This document shows positions 6,527 to 15,769 of a DNA stretch of 20,597 nt, piece by piece; within the stretch, counting starts at the first letter, position 1; each line of letters starts with the position of its first letter. Below the pieces are notes generated by a model that saw only the letters and a list, made by a program, of their open reading frames with translations, was not told where the DNA came from and did not search any database. The position numbers and the translations under genes are program-made. The stretch lies in assembly GCA_023228995.1 (NCBI GenBank), contig JALOAD010000058.1, forward strand, positions 1-20,597, read 5' to 3'. This DNA is from Candidatus Muiribacterium halophilum. GTDB lineage: Bacteria > Muiribacteriota > Muiribacteriia > Muiribacteriales > Muiribacteriaceae.

Positions 6527-7525
6527 ATGTTAAATAATAAAACAATATTAGTGACTGGTGGGACAGGCACTTTTGGACAAAAATTTACAGAAACTATTTT
6601 AAAAGAATATAAAATTAAAAAATTAATAATTTTCAGCCGTGATGAATTTAAACAATATGAAATGGCAAAAAAGTTCCCCGAAAATAAATATCCAATAAGA
6701 TATTTTATTGGAGACATACGAGATAAGGAAAGGTTATATAGAGCTTTCTCTGGTGTGGATATTGTTGTACATGCTGCTGCAATGAAACATGTACCTGCTT
6801 GTGAATATAATCCATTTGAAGCAGTTCGTACAAATATAATTGGTGCTCAGAATATTGCTGAAGCCGCTATGGATAAAGGTGTAGAAAAAGTTATAGTATT
6901 ATCTACTGATAAAGCAGTTTCGCCTGTAAATCTCTATGGAGCTACAAAGCTAGCTATGGAGAAAATATTTATTGCTTCTGAAGCTTTAGTGGGATTAGGT
7001 AAAACAAAATTTTCTCTTGTCAGATATGGCAATGTTGTTGGTTCTCGTGGCAGTGTAATACCATTTTTTTTAGATTTAAAGAAAAAAGGTGTTAAAGAAT
7101 TCCCTATTACTGATGAAAAAATGACTCGTTTCTGGATTTCTATTGAAGATGGAGTAAAACTTGTTTTACATGCAATGGAAAACGGTAAGGGTGGAGAAAT
7201 ATTCATACCTAAAATTCCATCAATGAAAATGACAGATTTAGTGGGTGCAATAGATCCAGAAGCAAAAATTAAATATATAGGAATAAGACCAGGTGAAAAA
7301 CTTCACGAAACTCTTGTTTCAGAAGATGAAGCAAGACATTCGGTAGACATAGGTAAATACTATGTTATTTACCCTGAATTCATATATAAAACCGGGTTAA
7401 ATGATGATTATATGAAATATCCAAAACTTCCTGAAGGATTTACTTATCGAAGTGATAACAATAAGGATTGGATAACCCACGGAGGATTAAAAGATATTAT
7501 TAAACAAAAATTTGGAGAATATTAA
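6527..7525 (+). CDS. pseB: UDP-GlcNAc 4,6-dehydratase (inverting), PseB
   Basis: First step of pseudaminic acid synthesis: UDP-GlcNAc is converted, with C5 inversion, to the UDP-4-keto-6-deoxy-L-arabino sugar. The 332-residue protein is a short-chain dehydrogenase of the FlaA1/PseB type. It has the NADP-binding GGTGTFG at 11-17, the HAAAMKHVPACEYNP segment at 82-96, and STDKAVSPVNLYGATK with Asp128-Lys129 and Tyr137-x3-Lys141 in the positions of the FlaA1 catalytic residues. Length is normal. The gene has a strong AGGAG (6517-6521) and comes 61 bp after the flippase. Its stop shares one base with the pseC start. The following pseC, pseF, pseG and pseI make the assignment to Pse rather than another 4-keto sugar route very likely. 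Confidence 0.95.
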   Translation: MLNNKTILVTGGTGTFGQKFTETILKEYKIKKLIIFSRDEFKQYEMAKKFPENKYPIRYFIGDIRDKERLYRAFSGVDIVVHAAAMKHVPACEYNPFEAVRTNIIGAQNIAEAAMDKGVEKVIVLSTDKAVSPVNLYGATKLAMEKIFIASEALVGLGKTKFSLVRYGNVVGSRGSVIPFFLDLKKKGVKEFPITDEKMTRFWISIEDGVKLVLHAMENGKGGEIFIPKIPSMKMTDLVGAIDPEAKIKYIGIRPGEKLHETLVSEDEARHSVDIGKYYVIYPEFIYKTGLNDDYMKYPKLPEGFTYRSDNNKDWITHGGLKDIIKQKFGEY

Positions 7526-8712
7526 TGTCTAATTTTTATCCTTATGGAAAACAGAGTATTGATGAAAAAGATATTGAAGCTGTAATTAATACTTTAAAAT
7601 CGGATTTTTTAACAACAGGACCAAAAGTTAAAGAATTTGAGGACAGGATTTGTGATAAGACAGGGTCAAATTATTGTGTGGCTGTTTGTAATGGTACTGC
7701 TGCTTTGCATATTGCAGCTATTTCTCTCTTGAATAAAGGTGAGAAAGTCTTGACAACACCAAACTCTTTTCTTGCGACTTCAAATGCAATAATATATGCA
7801 GATGCGGTACCTGTGTTTGTAGATATAAATGAAGATGGAAACATAGATCTTGACGAATGTGAAAAAAGAATAAAAAAAGATAGAGATATTAAAGCAATTT
7901 TTGGAGTTCATTTTTCAGGTAACCCTTTAAATCAAGATAAGCTGAGAATCTTAAAAGAACAGTATAAAATAAAAATACTTGAAGATTGTGCTCATTCTTT
8001 AGGAGCAAGTTTTAAAACTGAAGAAAATACTGTTGTCAAAGCTGGAAGTTGTAAGTATTCAGACTTATCAATTTTATCTTTTCATCCGGTAAAACATATT
8101 ACATGTGGAGAAGGCGGGGCTATAACCACGAATTCAAAAGAATTGTATGACAAGATGATGATTTTAAGAACTCACGGAATGCAGAAACATGATTTTAAAA
8201 ACGAAAATATGGCATTTGATAAATTTGGAAATGTAAATCCATGGTATTATGAGATGCAGAATATTGGATTTAATTACAGAATTACAGATTTTCAATGTGC
8301 TCTTGGTATATCACAGCTTGAAAAGTTGGATAATTTTATTGAAAGACGACGAGAGATTGCCCAGTACTATGGTAAGGCATTTGAAAATAATGAATATATA
8401 AAACCTTTATACAAATTTGATAAAGGTTCTGCTTATCATTTGTATGTTATAAAAATTGATTTTGAAAGAATTAATAAAACAAGAGCGGAAGTTATACAGG
8501 AACTAAATCAAAAAGGTGTTGGAACACAAGTGCATTATATACCAATAAATAAGCAGCCTTATTATAAAAATGCAGGATATGGTAAAGAAAATACACCGGT
8601 AATGGATAAATATTATTCAGAGTGTTTATCAATACCAATGTATCCCGCATTAACGGATAATGATTTAAGTTTCATTTTAAAAACAATTAATGAAGTGGTA
8701 AATATTAAATGA
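7525..8712 (+). CDS. pseC: UDP-4-keto sugar 4-aminotransferase, PseC
   Basis: A PLP-dependent aminotransferase of the DegT/DnrJ/EryC1 family, 395 residues, which adds the 4-amino group to the PseB product. Visible are NGTAALHIAA (56-65), TTPNSFLATSNAI (77-89), the PLP-contacting Asp154 in ILEDCAHSLGA, and the Schiff-base Lys190 in SFHPVKHITCGEGGA. The C-terminal part has GVGTQVHYIPINKQPYY, typical of this family. It overlaps pseB by one base and pseF by four (ATGA). Its stop is TGA, one of the cases showing that TGA terminates in this genome. Confidence 0.95.
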   Translation: MSNFYPYGKQSIDEKDIEAVINTLKSDFLTTGPKVKEFEDRICDKTGSNYCVAVCNGTAALHIAAISLLNKGEKVLTTPNSFLATSNAIIYADAVPVFVDINEDGNIDLDECEKRIKKDRDIKAIFGVHFSGNPLNQDKLRILKEQYKIKILEDCAHSLGASFKTEENTVVKAGSCKYSDLSILSFHPVKHITCGEGGAITTNSKELYDKMMILRTHGMQKHDFKNENMAFDKFGNVNPWYYEMQNIGFNYRITDFQCALGISQLEKLDNFIERRREIAQYYGKAFENNEYIKPLYKFDKGSAYHLYVIKIDFERINKTRAEVIQELNQKGVGTQVHYIPINKQPYYKNAGYGKENTPVMDKYYSECLSIPMYPALTDNDLSFILKTINEVVNIK

Positions 8713-9413
8713 AAAATCTGGCAATAATACCAGCAAGAGCTGGGAGCAAAAGAATACCAAAAAAAAATATAAAACACTTTTTAGGTAAACCAATAATAGC
8801 ATATTCAATAGAAAATGCTTTAAATTCAGGTTTGTTTGATGAAGTCATGGTTTCTACTGATTCAGCGGAAGTAGCTAATATTGCAAAAAAATATGGTGCA
8901 AAAGTGCCTTTTTTAAGAAGTGAAAAAACATCAGATGATTATGTAGGACTATTTGAGGTACTGGCAGAAGTTATAACAGATTATAAGAAAAATAACATTA
9001 TTTTTGACAATTTCTGTATGATCCTTGCAACAGCTCCGTTCATAAATAAAGAAATGATACAACAGACTTATCATAAATTAATCGAAGAAGATTATGATAC
9101 TGTATTTCCAGTTGTCAGATTTTCATATCCTATTTTTAGAGCTTTGAAGATTGAAGAGAATAAAATAAATATGATATGGCCTGATAATCTTAAAAAAAGA
9201 TCTCAGGATCTACCAGCGGCTTTCCATGATGCTGGACTTTTTTACTGGGGAAAAGTCGAAGAGGTGCTGAGAAAAAAAACTTTATTTACAGATAACAGTT
9301 TTGGATATGAGATCCCTGAAAAAATAGCACAGGATATTGATACAGAAGATGACTGGGAAATTGCAGAAATAAAGTATAATATACTTAAAACACAAGAAAA
9401 AAAGGTTTTTTAA
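8709..9413 (+). CDS. pseF: Pseudaminic acid cytidylyltransferase, PseF
   Basis: Activates the finished nonulosonate with CTP to CMP-Pse. The 234-residue protein belongs to the CMP-NeuAc synthetase family: IIPARAGSKRIPKKN (6-20) is the nucleotide-binding P-loop-like motif, VMVSTDSAEVANIAKKYGA (46-64) follows, and FPVVRFSYPIFRALK is characteristic of PseF rather than NeuA. It is placed before pseG and one base separates their ends. Size is normal for the family. It lies in the middle of the pse block, in the same operon as the other steps. Confidence 0.92.
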   Translation: MKNLAIIPARAGSKRIPKKNIKHFLGKPIIAYSIENALNSGLFDEVMVSTDSAEVANIAKKYGAKVPFLRSEKTSDDYVGLFEVLAEVITDYKKNNIIFDNFCMILATAPFINKEMIQQTYHKLIEEDYDTVFPVVRFSYPIFRALKIEENKINMIWPDNLKKRSQDLPAAFHDAGLFYWGKVEEVLRKKTLFTDNSFGYEIPEKIAQDIDTEDDWEIAEIKYNILKTQEKKVF

Positions 9414-9414
9414 G

Positions 9415-10377
9415 ATGAATGCTGTTATTTTAACTGAAGGCGGAAGAGAAAAAGGATTTGGACATATTACGAGATGTATTGCATTGGCTCAAGGTTTTAA
9501 TGAATTTTTTCCTGATGTTAATGTTCATTTTATAATAAATTCAGATAACTCAGTGGAAAAATTATTATCAGAATTTGAATCAGTTGAATATTTTGACTGG
9601 ATTAATTCAATAGAAAAAATATATGAAAGAATCACAAATGAAACAATAGCAATTATTGATTCATATTATGCTCCTTATGAATTGTTGAATGATATTTCAG
9701 AAAAAGCTAAAATTTGTGTTTATATTGATGATTACAATAGAATTGATTACCCAGATGGAGTTATTGTTAATGGAACAATAGGAGCAGAAAATATTCCGTA
9801 TAATAAAAGAGAAGGTCAAAAATATCTTTTAGGGATAGATTATGCATATCTTCGAAAAGAATTCTGGAATGTTTCTGATAGAAAAATTAATAAAGAAGCA
9901 AAAAAAGTTTTAATTACGTTTGGTGGTATAGATAATAGAAACCTAACTCCAAAATTACTTAAAGCTTTAAATTCTAAATATACCGAAATGGAAAAAATAG
10001 TTGTGATAGGTAATTCTTACAGTAATATTGATGAAATAAAAAAATGTGTAGATAATAAAACAGAGTTGGTTTTTAATGCAGATGCCGAAAAAATGAAAAA
10101 TTTAATGATTGATTGTGATTTTGCTATATCATCGGCAGGTCAGACAATTTATGAACTTCTTGCAACAGGAATTCCATCAATAATTATTGGTGTAGTTGAA
10201 AATCAAAAAAGCAATATTGATGGATTAATAGAGAATAAATTTTTAAATTTTGCAGGCTGGTGGAATGAAAGTAATTTAATTAATAACATTTTGAAAATAA
10301 TCAATGAAAGAGATTTCAATTATAAGAAAATCGAGTTTTCTTTTGTTAATAATTTAAAAGATGTAATTTATGATTAA
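9415..10377 (+). CDS. pseG: UDP-2,4-diacylamido-trideoxy-altrose hydrolase, PseG
   Basis: Removes UDP from the 2,4-diacylamido-2,4,6-trideoxy-L-altrose intermediate. The 320-residue protein has a GT-B-like fold: GGREKGFGHITRC at 9-21 contains His17, which matches the catalytic His described for Campylobacter PseG. VLITFGGIDNRNL and AISSAGQTIYELLATGIPSI mark the second domain. Many PseG proteins carry, or sit beside, a GNAT acetyltransferase (PseH); no GNAT domain is fused here. Its last eight bases overlap the formyltransferase-fold gene, which may act on the substrate of PseG. Confidence 0.92.
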   Translation: MNAVILTEGGREKGFGHITRCIALAQGFNEFFPDVNVHFIINSDNSVEKLLSEFESVEYFDWINSIEKIYERITNETIAIIDSYYAPYELLNDISEKAKICVYIDDYNRIDYPDGVIVNGTIGAENIPYNKREGQKYLLGIDYAYLRKEFWNVSDRKINKEAKKVLITFGGIDNRNLTPKLLKALNSKYTEMEKIVVIGNSYSNIDEIKKCVDNKTELVFNADAEKMKNLMIDCDFAISSAGQTIYELLATGIPSIIIGVVENQKSNIDGLIENKFLNFAGWWNESNLINNILKIINERDFNYKKIEFSFVNNLKDVIYD

Positions 10378-10972
10378 TATTTTATATTTATCAAATAACC
10401 CAATTACACATGACTTATATTATCAAATTAAGAATCTGGGTTATAATATATTAATTTTTGATAAAAAAATTAATATAAATTTTTTATTAAAAAATAACAT
10501 AAATTTTATTATAAGTTATAATTATAAATATTTAATAAAAAAAGATATTATTGATTTTGTTAAGGGTAGAATTATTAATATGCATATCTCATATTTGCCA
10601 TGGAATAGAGGGGCAGATCCAAATTTTTGGAGTTTTATTGAAAACACCCCTAAAGGAATCACTATTCATCAAATAAATGAAGGATTAGATACTGGGGATA
10701 TTATACTACAAAATCAGGTTGAGTTTAATGAAAATATTGAGACATTAAATTCAACATATATCAAATTACACAATGAAATTCAAAAATTGTTAATTAATAA
10801 TTTTTCAGATATAATTAATATGAAAATTAAAAATAAACCACAAATAGGTAATGGTTCATTTCATTATTCAAAACATTTTTTGGACTTTAAAAATTATATT
10901 GGGAATGAAATTTGGTTTTTACCAATTGTTGATTTGAAAGAAAAATATAAATTTTATAAAAAGGGAAATTAG
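10370..10972 (+). CDS. Formyltransferase-fold protein in the pse operon, candidate replacement for PseH
   Basis: A 200-residue protein with the catalytic core of 10-formyltetrahydrofolate-dependent formyltransferases (GART/Fmt type). Asn70-x-His72 lies in INMHISYLPWNRGADPNFWS, and Asp107 in EGLDTGDII completes the Asn-His-Asp triad. It is much shorter than Fmt (about 310 residues) and lacks an obvious C-terminal OB domain, so it is not Met-tRNA formyltransferase. Sugar N-formyltransferases of this fold formylate amino sugars. It lies between pseG and pseI, where the pathway needs an acyltransferase for the 4-amino group, and no PseH is seen. I infer that it makes an N-formyl Pse derivative. 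The gene is visibly more AT-rich than pseG and pseI. From memory, a formyltransferase called PseJ has been described for a formylated Pse; I cannot verify homology here. Confidence 0.7.
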   Translation: MINILYLSNNPITHDLYYQIKNLGYNILIFDKKININFLLKNNINFIISYNYKYLIKKDIIDFVKGRIINMHISYLPWNRGADPNFWSFIENTPKGITIHQINEGLDTGDIILQNQVEFNENIETLNSTYIKLHNEIQKLLINNFSDIINMKIKNKPQIGNGSFHYSKHFLDFKNYIGNEIWFLPIVDLKEKYKFYKKGN

Positions 10973-11971
10973 GTGAAAAAAACATTAATAATCGCTGAAC
11001 TATCTTGTAATCATAACGGGGATTTTGATATTGCAAAAAAAACCATAAAGGGAATGAAAGATTCGGGTGCAGATGCTGTAAAATTTCAGACATATACCCC
11101 AGATACCATTACAATGGATTGTGATAGTGAACTATTTAAAATCGGTGGTGGAACTTTATGGGATGGAAAGACTCTTTATGAATTATACAAAGAAGCATAT
11201 ACTCCATGGGAATGGCAACCAGAATTAAAAAAATATGCTGAAAATTTAGGGCTTATATGTTTTTCAAGTCCATTTGATAAAACCGCAGTTGATTTTTTAG
11301 AAAAATTGAATGTTCCAATGTATAAAATTGCATCTTTTGAAATAACAGATATTCCATTAATTGAATATACAGCTTCAAAAGGAAAACCAATTATAATGTC
11401 AACTGGAATAGCAACCTTGCCTGAAATATATGATGCTGTTGAAGCATGCAGAAAAGTTGGAAATAATGATATAACCTTATTAAAATGCACATCCACGTAT
11501 CCCGCGCCACCAGAAGAAGCAAATTTAAAAACAATACAAAATTTAGCTGAAACATTTGGTGTAAAAGTAGGATTATCAGATCACACTCTTGGCTCAGCGG
11601 TAGCTATAGCTGCTGTAACATTGGGTGCAACAGTAATTGAAAAACATTTTATTTTAGATAAAAATTTAGGTGGACCTGATGCAGCTTTTTCAATGGAACC
11701 AGCGGATTTTAAAAAAATGGTAGAAGATATTAGAACAGTTGAAAAAGCATTAGGTAAAGTAAGTTATGAAATAAGTGAAAAAGTCGAAAAATCAAGAGTT
11801 TTTAAACGCTCATTGTTTGCAGTAAAAGATATTGAAGCTGGTGAAGTTTTTACAGAAGAAAATATAAAATCAATAAGACCAGGATATGGCTTGTCACCGA
11901 AGTATTTAAATGATATATTAGGTAAAAAAGCAAAACAAAAAATAAAAAAAGGTGAACCAATAAAATTTTAG
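10973..11971 (+). CDS. pseI: Pseudaminic acid synthase, PseI
   Basis: Condenses phosphoenolpyruvate with the PseG product to give the nine-carbon nonulosonate. The 332-residue protein has the NeuB TIM-barrel: IAELSCNHNGD (7-17), DAVKFQTYTPDTIT (34-47), KIASFEITDIPLI, STGIATLPEI and SDHTLG, with GATVIEKHFILDK near the end. A C-terminal SAF (antifreeze-like) domain starts at about 280 (FKRSLFAVKDIEAGEVFT). Start is GTG directly after the TAG of the preceding gene, with AAGGGA at 10961-10966 as ribosome-binding site. No ATG fits the conserved N-terminus. It ends the pse block; 48 bases follow before the amidotransferase gene. Confidence 0.94.
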   Translation: MKKTLIIAELSCNHNGDFDIAKKTIKGMKDSGADAVKFQTYTPDTITMDCDSELFKIGGGTLWDGKTLYELYKEAYTPWEWQPELKKYAENLGLICFSSPFDKTAVDFLEKLNVPMYKIASFEITDIPLIEYTASKGKPIIMSTGIATLPEIYDAVEACRKVGNNDITLLKCTSTYPAPPEEANLKTIQNLAETFGVKVGLSDHTLGSAVAIAAVTLGATVIEKHFILDKNLGGPDAAFSMEPADFKKMVEDIRTVEKALGKVSYEISEKVEKSRVFKRSLFAVKDIEAGEVFTEENIKSIRPGYGLSPKYLNDILGKKAKQKIKKGEPIKF

Positions 11972-12019
11972 ATTATAAAAAAATCAATGGAATAATATAT
12001 CATAAAAGGATAATTTAAA

Positions 12020-13810
12020 ATGATTTTGTCAATTAACATAAAAATCGATAATTTTGATAAAAAAATTGTTATAGGAAATAATAATATATTTATATCGTTA
12101 AAAGTAGATGAATTTTATTATGAGGATGATAATAATATCTTTGTTTTGGATACATATCATTATTTTAATGGAAATGATAATTTTAATAAAACTGTAAAAA
12201 AAGTTATAAAAAAAATAAATAGGAAAGAAACCTTTTTAATAAAATTGTTATCAAGCAATTATTTTATTTTACACATAAATAAAATAAACATGAAAATATC
12301 TTTATATAGAGACCCATCAGGTATAAAAACGGGATATTATTTTAATGATTTTTGCAACAAAAAGTTTATAGCAGGAAATAATATGCATGAAATTGCTTTT
12401 AATTTAAATATAAAAGAGTTTGATAAAAAAAATATCTATAAGTTTTTATATACAAATTATTTATTTGATGGTGATTCTTTTTATAAGGAAATATTTGAAG
12501 TTAAAATAGGAGAAATTATAGATTTTTATTTTAATTATAAAAAACTTAATAAAAATAAAATAAAATTGCCTATAATAAATAAAGAAAATAAAGAATCTAT
12601 TGAAGTAAATAAATTGATGATAAAAAAAAATATATTAAAAGTTTTCACAAATTCTTTTTCAAAAAGAGAAAATATAATTTTTTTATCAGGTGGTTTAGAT
12701 TCTAACATTATGGCAATTAATTTGAAAAATATATTATCAGATTTGTCTTTAATTTCTTTTTTTGTAAAAAATACTGATGAAAATGAAACTCCTTTTGCTT
12801 TAGAAGTTGCTGATGAATTAAAATTACCGATAAAAATTTTTGAAAAAAATCCTGAAGATAAATTGAAAAATCAATTTGAGATATTCTCCTTAAATATGAA
12901 TTTGCCTTATATTGGAACTATCATATTTAGCAACATTGATGGTGGTCTAAACAAAACTTATTATATGGGACAAGATACCAGATTACACACCCCTGATTTT
13001 AGTATTATTGATTATATTGCTTTTTTATTAAAGTTTGATATAAAAAAATGTAGATTTTTGAAAAAGGTCCAAATAAAACTCATTTCATTATTAAATAAGT
13101 TTAAATCTGATAGAAAAATCAGAGGATTAATAAAAGTATTTTATTTACTCGATTTTAATGATTATTTAGAAAAGTATTTTTTTAAACTTGACAAAAATTA
13201 CTATAGTGATTTAGGAATAAGCACTTTTTATTACGATGATGTTATTAAATTTTATAAATTAAATAAATCGATTTTAAAAAAATCAAATCGTATTATTTAT
13301 AATGAAGTTGTGAAAATTAAGTGGAAAGAACAATATATCAGTGATATTAGGTATATTCAGGATATGGCAAAGTTAAAAAAAACTTACATTGCATTGCCTT
13401 TTTATGATTTTTATTTGAATGAATTTTTTAGTCAAATTCCATTTAAACAAGCAGGAAAATTTTCCATAGGATTTGGTAAATTTAACAAAATCCCTAAAAT
13501 TGTAAATAAATTTTTATTAAGAAAAACTTATGAAAATGATGTTAATAAGAAAATATTATTTCGTGATAAAGCTGTTTCAAATACAACATCATTATTATTT
13601 GGTGGGGATTTAGGAAATGTTGTAAAAAATATATTATTGTTAGATTTAAAATCCAAAAATAGTTTTATAAAGAAATATAAGCTTAGTAAATTTGTTTATA
13701 GATTCATAGAAATGAATGTTTATAAAAAGAAAGATTCCATAGTGTTAATGAAAATATATAATATAGCTTCGTTAATTGTAATTTATGAGTGGTTAAATAA
13801 TGAAAAATAA
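12020..13810 (+). CDS. Asparagine-synthetase-like amidotransferase, glutaminase Cys missing
   Basis: A 596-residue AsnB-like protein. The PP-loop FLSGGLDSNIMA (221-232) binds ATP and is intact. The N-terminal region resembles the class II glutamine amidotransferase domain (SLYRDPSGIKTGYYF at 94-108) but starts MILS, with no Cys at position 2, so glutamine hydrolysis should be lost. Full-length AsnB proteins are of similar size. Such genes in O-antigen and capsule loci are linked to amidation of uronic acids or other carboxyl groups; here the substrate is unknown. It may use free ammonia, or the synthetase domain may do something else. The DNA is very AT-rich from here on, in contrast to the pse genes. 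It overlaps the acyltransferase gene by 11 bases. Confidence 0.75.
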   Translation: MILSINIKIDNFDKKIVIGNNNIFISLKVDEFYYEDDNNIFVLDTYHYFNGNDNFNKTVKKVIKKINRKETFLIKLLSSNYFILHINKINMKISLYRDPSGIKTGYYFNDFCNKKFIAGNNMHEIAFNLNIKEFDKKNIYKFLYTNYLFDGDSFYKEIFEVKIGEIIDFYFNYKKLNKNKIKLPIINKENKESIEVNKLMIKKNILKVFTNSFSKRENIIFLSGGLDSNIMAINLKNILSDLSLISFFVKNTDENETPFALEVADELKLPIKIFEKNPEDKLKNQFEIFSLNMNLPYIGTIIFSNIDGGLNKTYYMGQDTRLHTPDFSIIDYIAFLLKFDIKKCRFLKKVQIKLISLLNKFKSDRKIRGLIKVFYLLDFNDYLEKYFFKLDKNYYSDLGISTFYYDDVIKFYKLNKSILKKSNRIIYNEVVKIKWKEQYISDIRYIQDMAKLKKTYIALPFYDFYLNEFFSQIPFKQAGKFSIGFGKFNKIPKIVNKFLLRKTYENDVNKKILFRDKAVSNTTSLLFGGDLGNVVKNILLLDLKSKNSFIKKYKLSKFVYRFIEMNVYKKKDSIVLMKIYNIASLIVIYEWLNNEK

Positions 13811-14540
13811 CCCATTAAAATTTTTTTATATTTGTTTAATATCTATTTTACCAATTTCATCAAAATTTAGGACTTTTTTATATAAATTAATACCAAATTA
13901 TAAATTGGGTAAAAATAATAGAATTGGTTTTCTTTCTTTTATATTTGCGGAAAAATTAAAAATATATGAAAATGTAAATATATATTCTTTTTGTTTAATT
14001 AAATCGAATTTTTGTGTTTTTAAAAGTGGTGTTATTTTGAAAAAATTTGTGCAAATAAAAAATGTAGATTATTTATTTGTTGGAAATGATTCTGTTCTAA
14101 ATCAATTTGTAAATGTTTTTGGGCCGAATTGTCTAGCGAAAATAAGTAAAAACAAATTATATATAGGAAAAAATGTTGGTATAAATAACTGTATTATGGA
14201 TTTGGTAGATAATATTTATATTGGTGATAATGTTGTATTTGCCGGTAGAGGAATTCAACTTTGGACTCATACTTTTGATTTAGGTAGAAATAGATTACAA
14301 GGGAAAATTAGAATAAAAGATAACTGCTATATTGGTTCTAGGTCAATAATAAATTTAGGAGTAAAGATATGTAGTAATGTTGTTTTGAAAAGTGGAGCTA
14401 TAGTTAATAATAATATAATTAAAGAAGGTGTTTATGGTTTTAAAGATATTGAAAAAACTGGGGAAATTCGAAAATTTGAGGATTTAAGGTTTAAAATGTT
14501 ATCTAAAATAGATAATAAAAAGATTTTTAAAAAATTATGA
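13800..14540 (+). CDS. Left-handed beta-helix (hexapeptide repeat) acyltransferase
   Basis: A 246-residue protein with hexapeptide-like repeats from about 55 to 205 (LYIGKNVGINNCIMD, NIYIGDNVVFAGRGI, RIKDNCYIGSRSIINLGVKI). WTHTFDLGRNR carries the His expected for the acetyl-transfer site of this fold. Most likely it adds an O- or N-acetyl group to a sugar of the glycan. The N-terminus has a hydrophobic stretch (FFYICLISILPIS), perhaps membrane-associated. It could in principle supply the acyl step missing from the pse block, but position and fold make decoration of the repeat unit more likely. It overlaps its neighbours on both sides (11 and 4 bases) and ends in TGA. Confidence 0.75.
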   Translation: MKNNPLKFFYICLISILPISSKFRTFLYKLIPNYKLGKNNRIGFLSFIFAEKLKIYENVNIYSFCLIKSNFCVFKSGVILKKFVQIKNVDYLFVGNDSVLNQFVNVFGPNCLAKISKNKLYIGKNVGINNCIMDLVDNIYIGDNVVFAGRGIQLWTHTFDLGRNRLQGKIRIKDNCYIGSRSIINLGVKICSNVVLKSGAIVNNNIIKEGVYGFKDIEKTGEIRKFEDLRFKMLSKIDNKKIFKKL

Positions 14541-15769
14541 ATAATAACCTTTCTTCATTGGCGATAGGTTCATTTATATGTAACATATCAATATTTTTAG
14601 TTTCATTTTTTAGAGTAAAACTATTTTCAACTCAATTTACAATTGAAGAATATGGAATTTCTACAACTATTTTAAATATTTCAAATGTAATTTTTTTAAT
14701 TTCCACATTTAATTCAACTCAATATTTACTGAGAATAGGTAATAAAAATGTTAAAAATATAAAAAAATATTCAAATTTAGTTTTTATATTTTCTTTTATA
14801 ATAAATCCTGTTGTGTTCTTAGGTATGATTTTTTTATTTAAAGATCTTTTTAGTTATTTGAGTTTAAATTTGTCGATAGTTTTTTTTTTATATACTATTT
14901 TGTTTGCATTCGCACAAATTCAAAGGGTTTATGATTTTTTGTTAGAAAGATATAATTTCTATTTTTTTGAAACTTTTTTTATAGTTGCATTTCCCGCTAT
15001 TTTTAGTTTGTTTATATTTTTATTTTTTAAAAAGATTGATTTAAAAGATTACTTGATTTCTTATTTATTTACGCAAATAATAATTATATTTTTTTATATT
15101 AAATTAAAAATAACTTTTTTTGAAATCAATAAAAGTTACTTTAATTTTAAAGTTATTAAAAAGTTTTTTTTAAGTTCTTTGAATTATAGCTCATGGCTGA
15201 TTTTTATGCAATTAGGAGAGAAAGTATTTGTTTTGTCAGATAAATTTTTTTTGATGAAATTTTTGGATAATCCCGTGGTGGGTATATATTCATTAGCTTT
15301 AATACCGTCATCAATTAGTTATGCGATGATGGTTGGTATGTTAGAAGTATTAAAAAACAAAATATTTAAACGAAAAATTGATAAAAGTATGTTGAAAAAT
15401 ATCTTGTTGATAATTGTCCTATCATATTTTTTTATTACATTTATAATATTATATTTTAAAGATTTTTGGATTAAATTTTTGTCTGATGATAAGTATAATA
15501 TTTATATTACTATTGATTTAATATTTGTATTAATGATGATGTCTTTTTTTCACACCATTGTCATATTCTTTTCATTAATTTTACAGAGAAAATATGAAAC
15601 TAAAATAATTGGTTTATCATATTTAACTGGTATTATTTCTAACTTTGTGTTAAATTATTTTTTTGTAATTAGATTTGGATTAATTGGTGTTTCTTTCGCT
15701 AGCTTAATGTCTATTATAATTGTATTAATTGGTATGCTGATTTTTGGGAACTCAAGGAAAATAAATTAA
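14537..15769 (+). CDS. Second MOP-type polysaccharide flippase/exporter
   Basis: A 410-residue, very hydrophobic protein with many membrane helices (e.g. VFIFSFIINPVVFLGMIFLF, AQIQRVYDFLLERYNF, IIGLSYLTGIISNFVLNYFF). The C-terminal ISNFVLNYFFVIRFGLIGVS, with Asn, Gly and Ala in the usual turn, resembles Wzx/PST transporters. It shares little sequence with the flippase at 5044. It overlaps the acyltransferase gene (ATGA) and abuts the next gene with no gap. Two flippases in one locus are unusual; one may serve a different glycan or be a relic. Confidence 0.75.
   Translation: MNNNLSSLAIGSFICNISIFLVSFFRVKLFSTQFTIEEYGISTTILNISNVIFLISTFNSTQYLLRIGNKNVKNIKKYSNLVFIFSFIINPVVFLGMIFLFKDLFSYLSLNLSIVFFLYTILFAFAQIQRVYDFLLERYNFYFFETFFIVAFPAIFSLFIFLFFKKIDLKDYLISYLFTQIIIIFFYIKLKITFFEINKSYFNFKVIKKFFLSSLNYSSWLIFMQLGEKVFVLSDKFFLMKFLDNPVVGIYSLALIPSSISYAMMVGMLEVLKNKIFKRKIDKSMLKNILLIIVLSYFFITFIILYFKDFWIKFLSDDKYNIYITIDLIFVLMMMSFFHTIVIFFSLILQRKYETKIIGLSYLTGIISNFVLNYFFVIRFGLIGVSFASLMSIIIVLIGMLIFGNSRKIN

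Noticed and set aside
10370-10972. Methionyl-tRNA formyltransferase
   Set aside because: The protein is about 110 residues too short, lacks the C-terminal tRNA-binding domain and sits inside a sugar operon.
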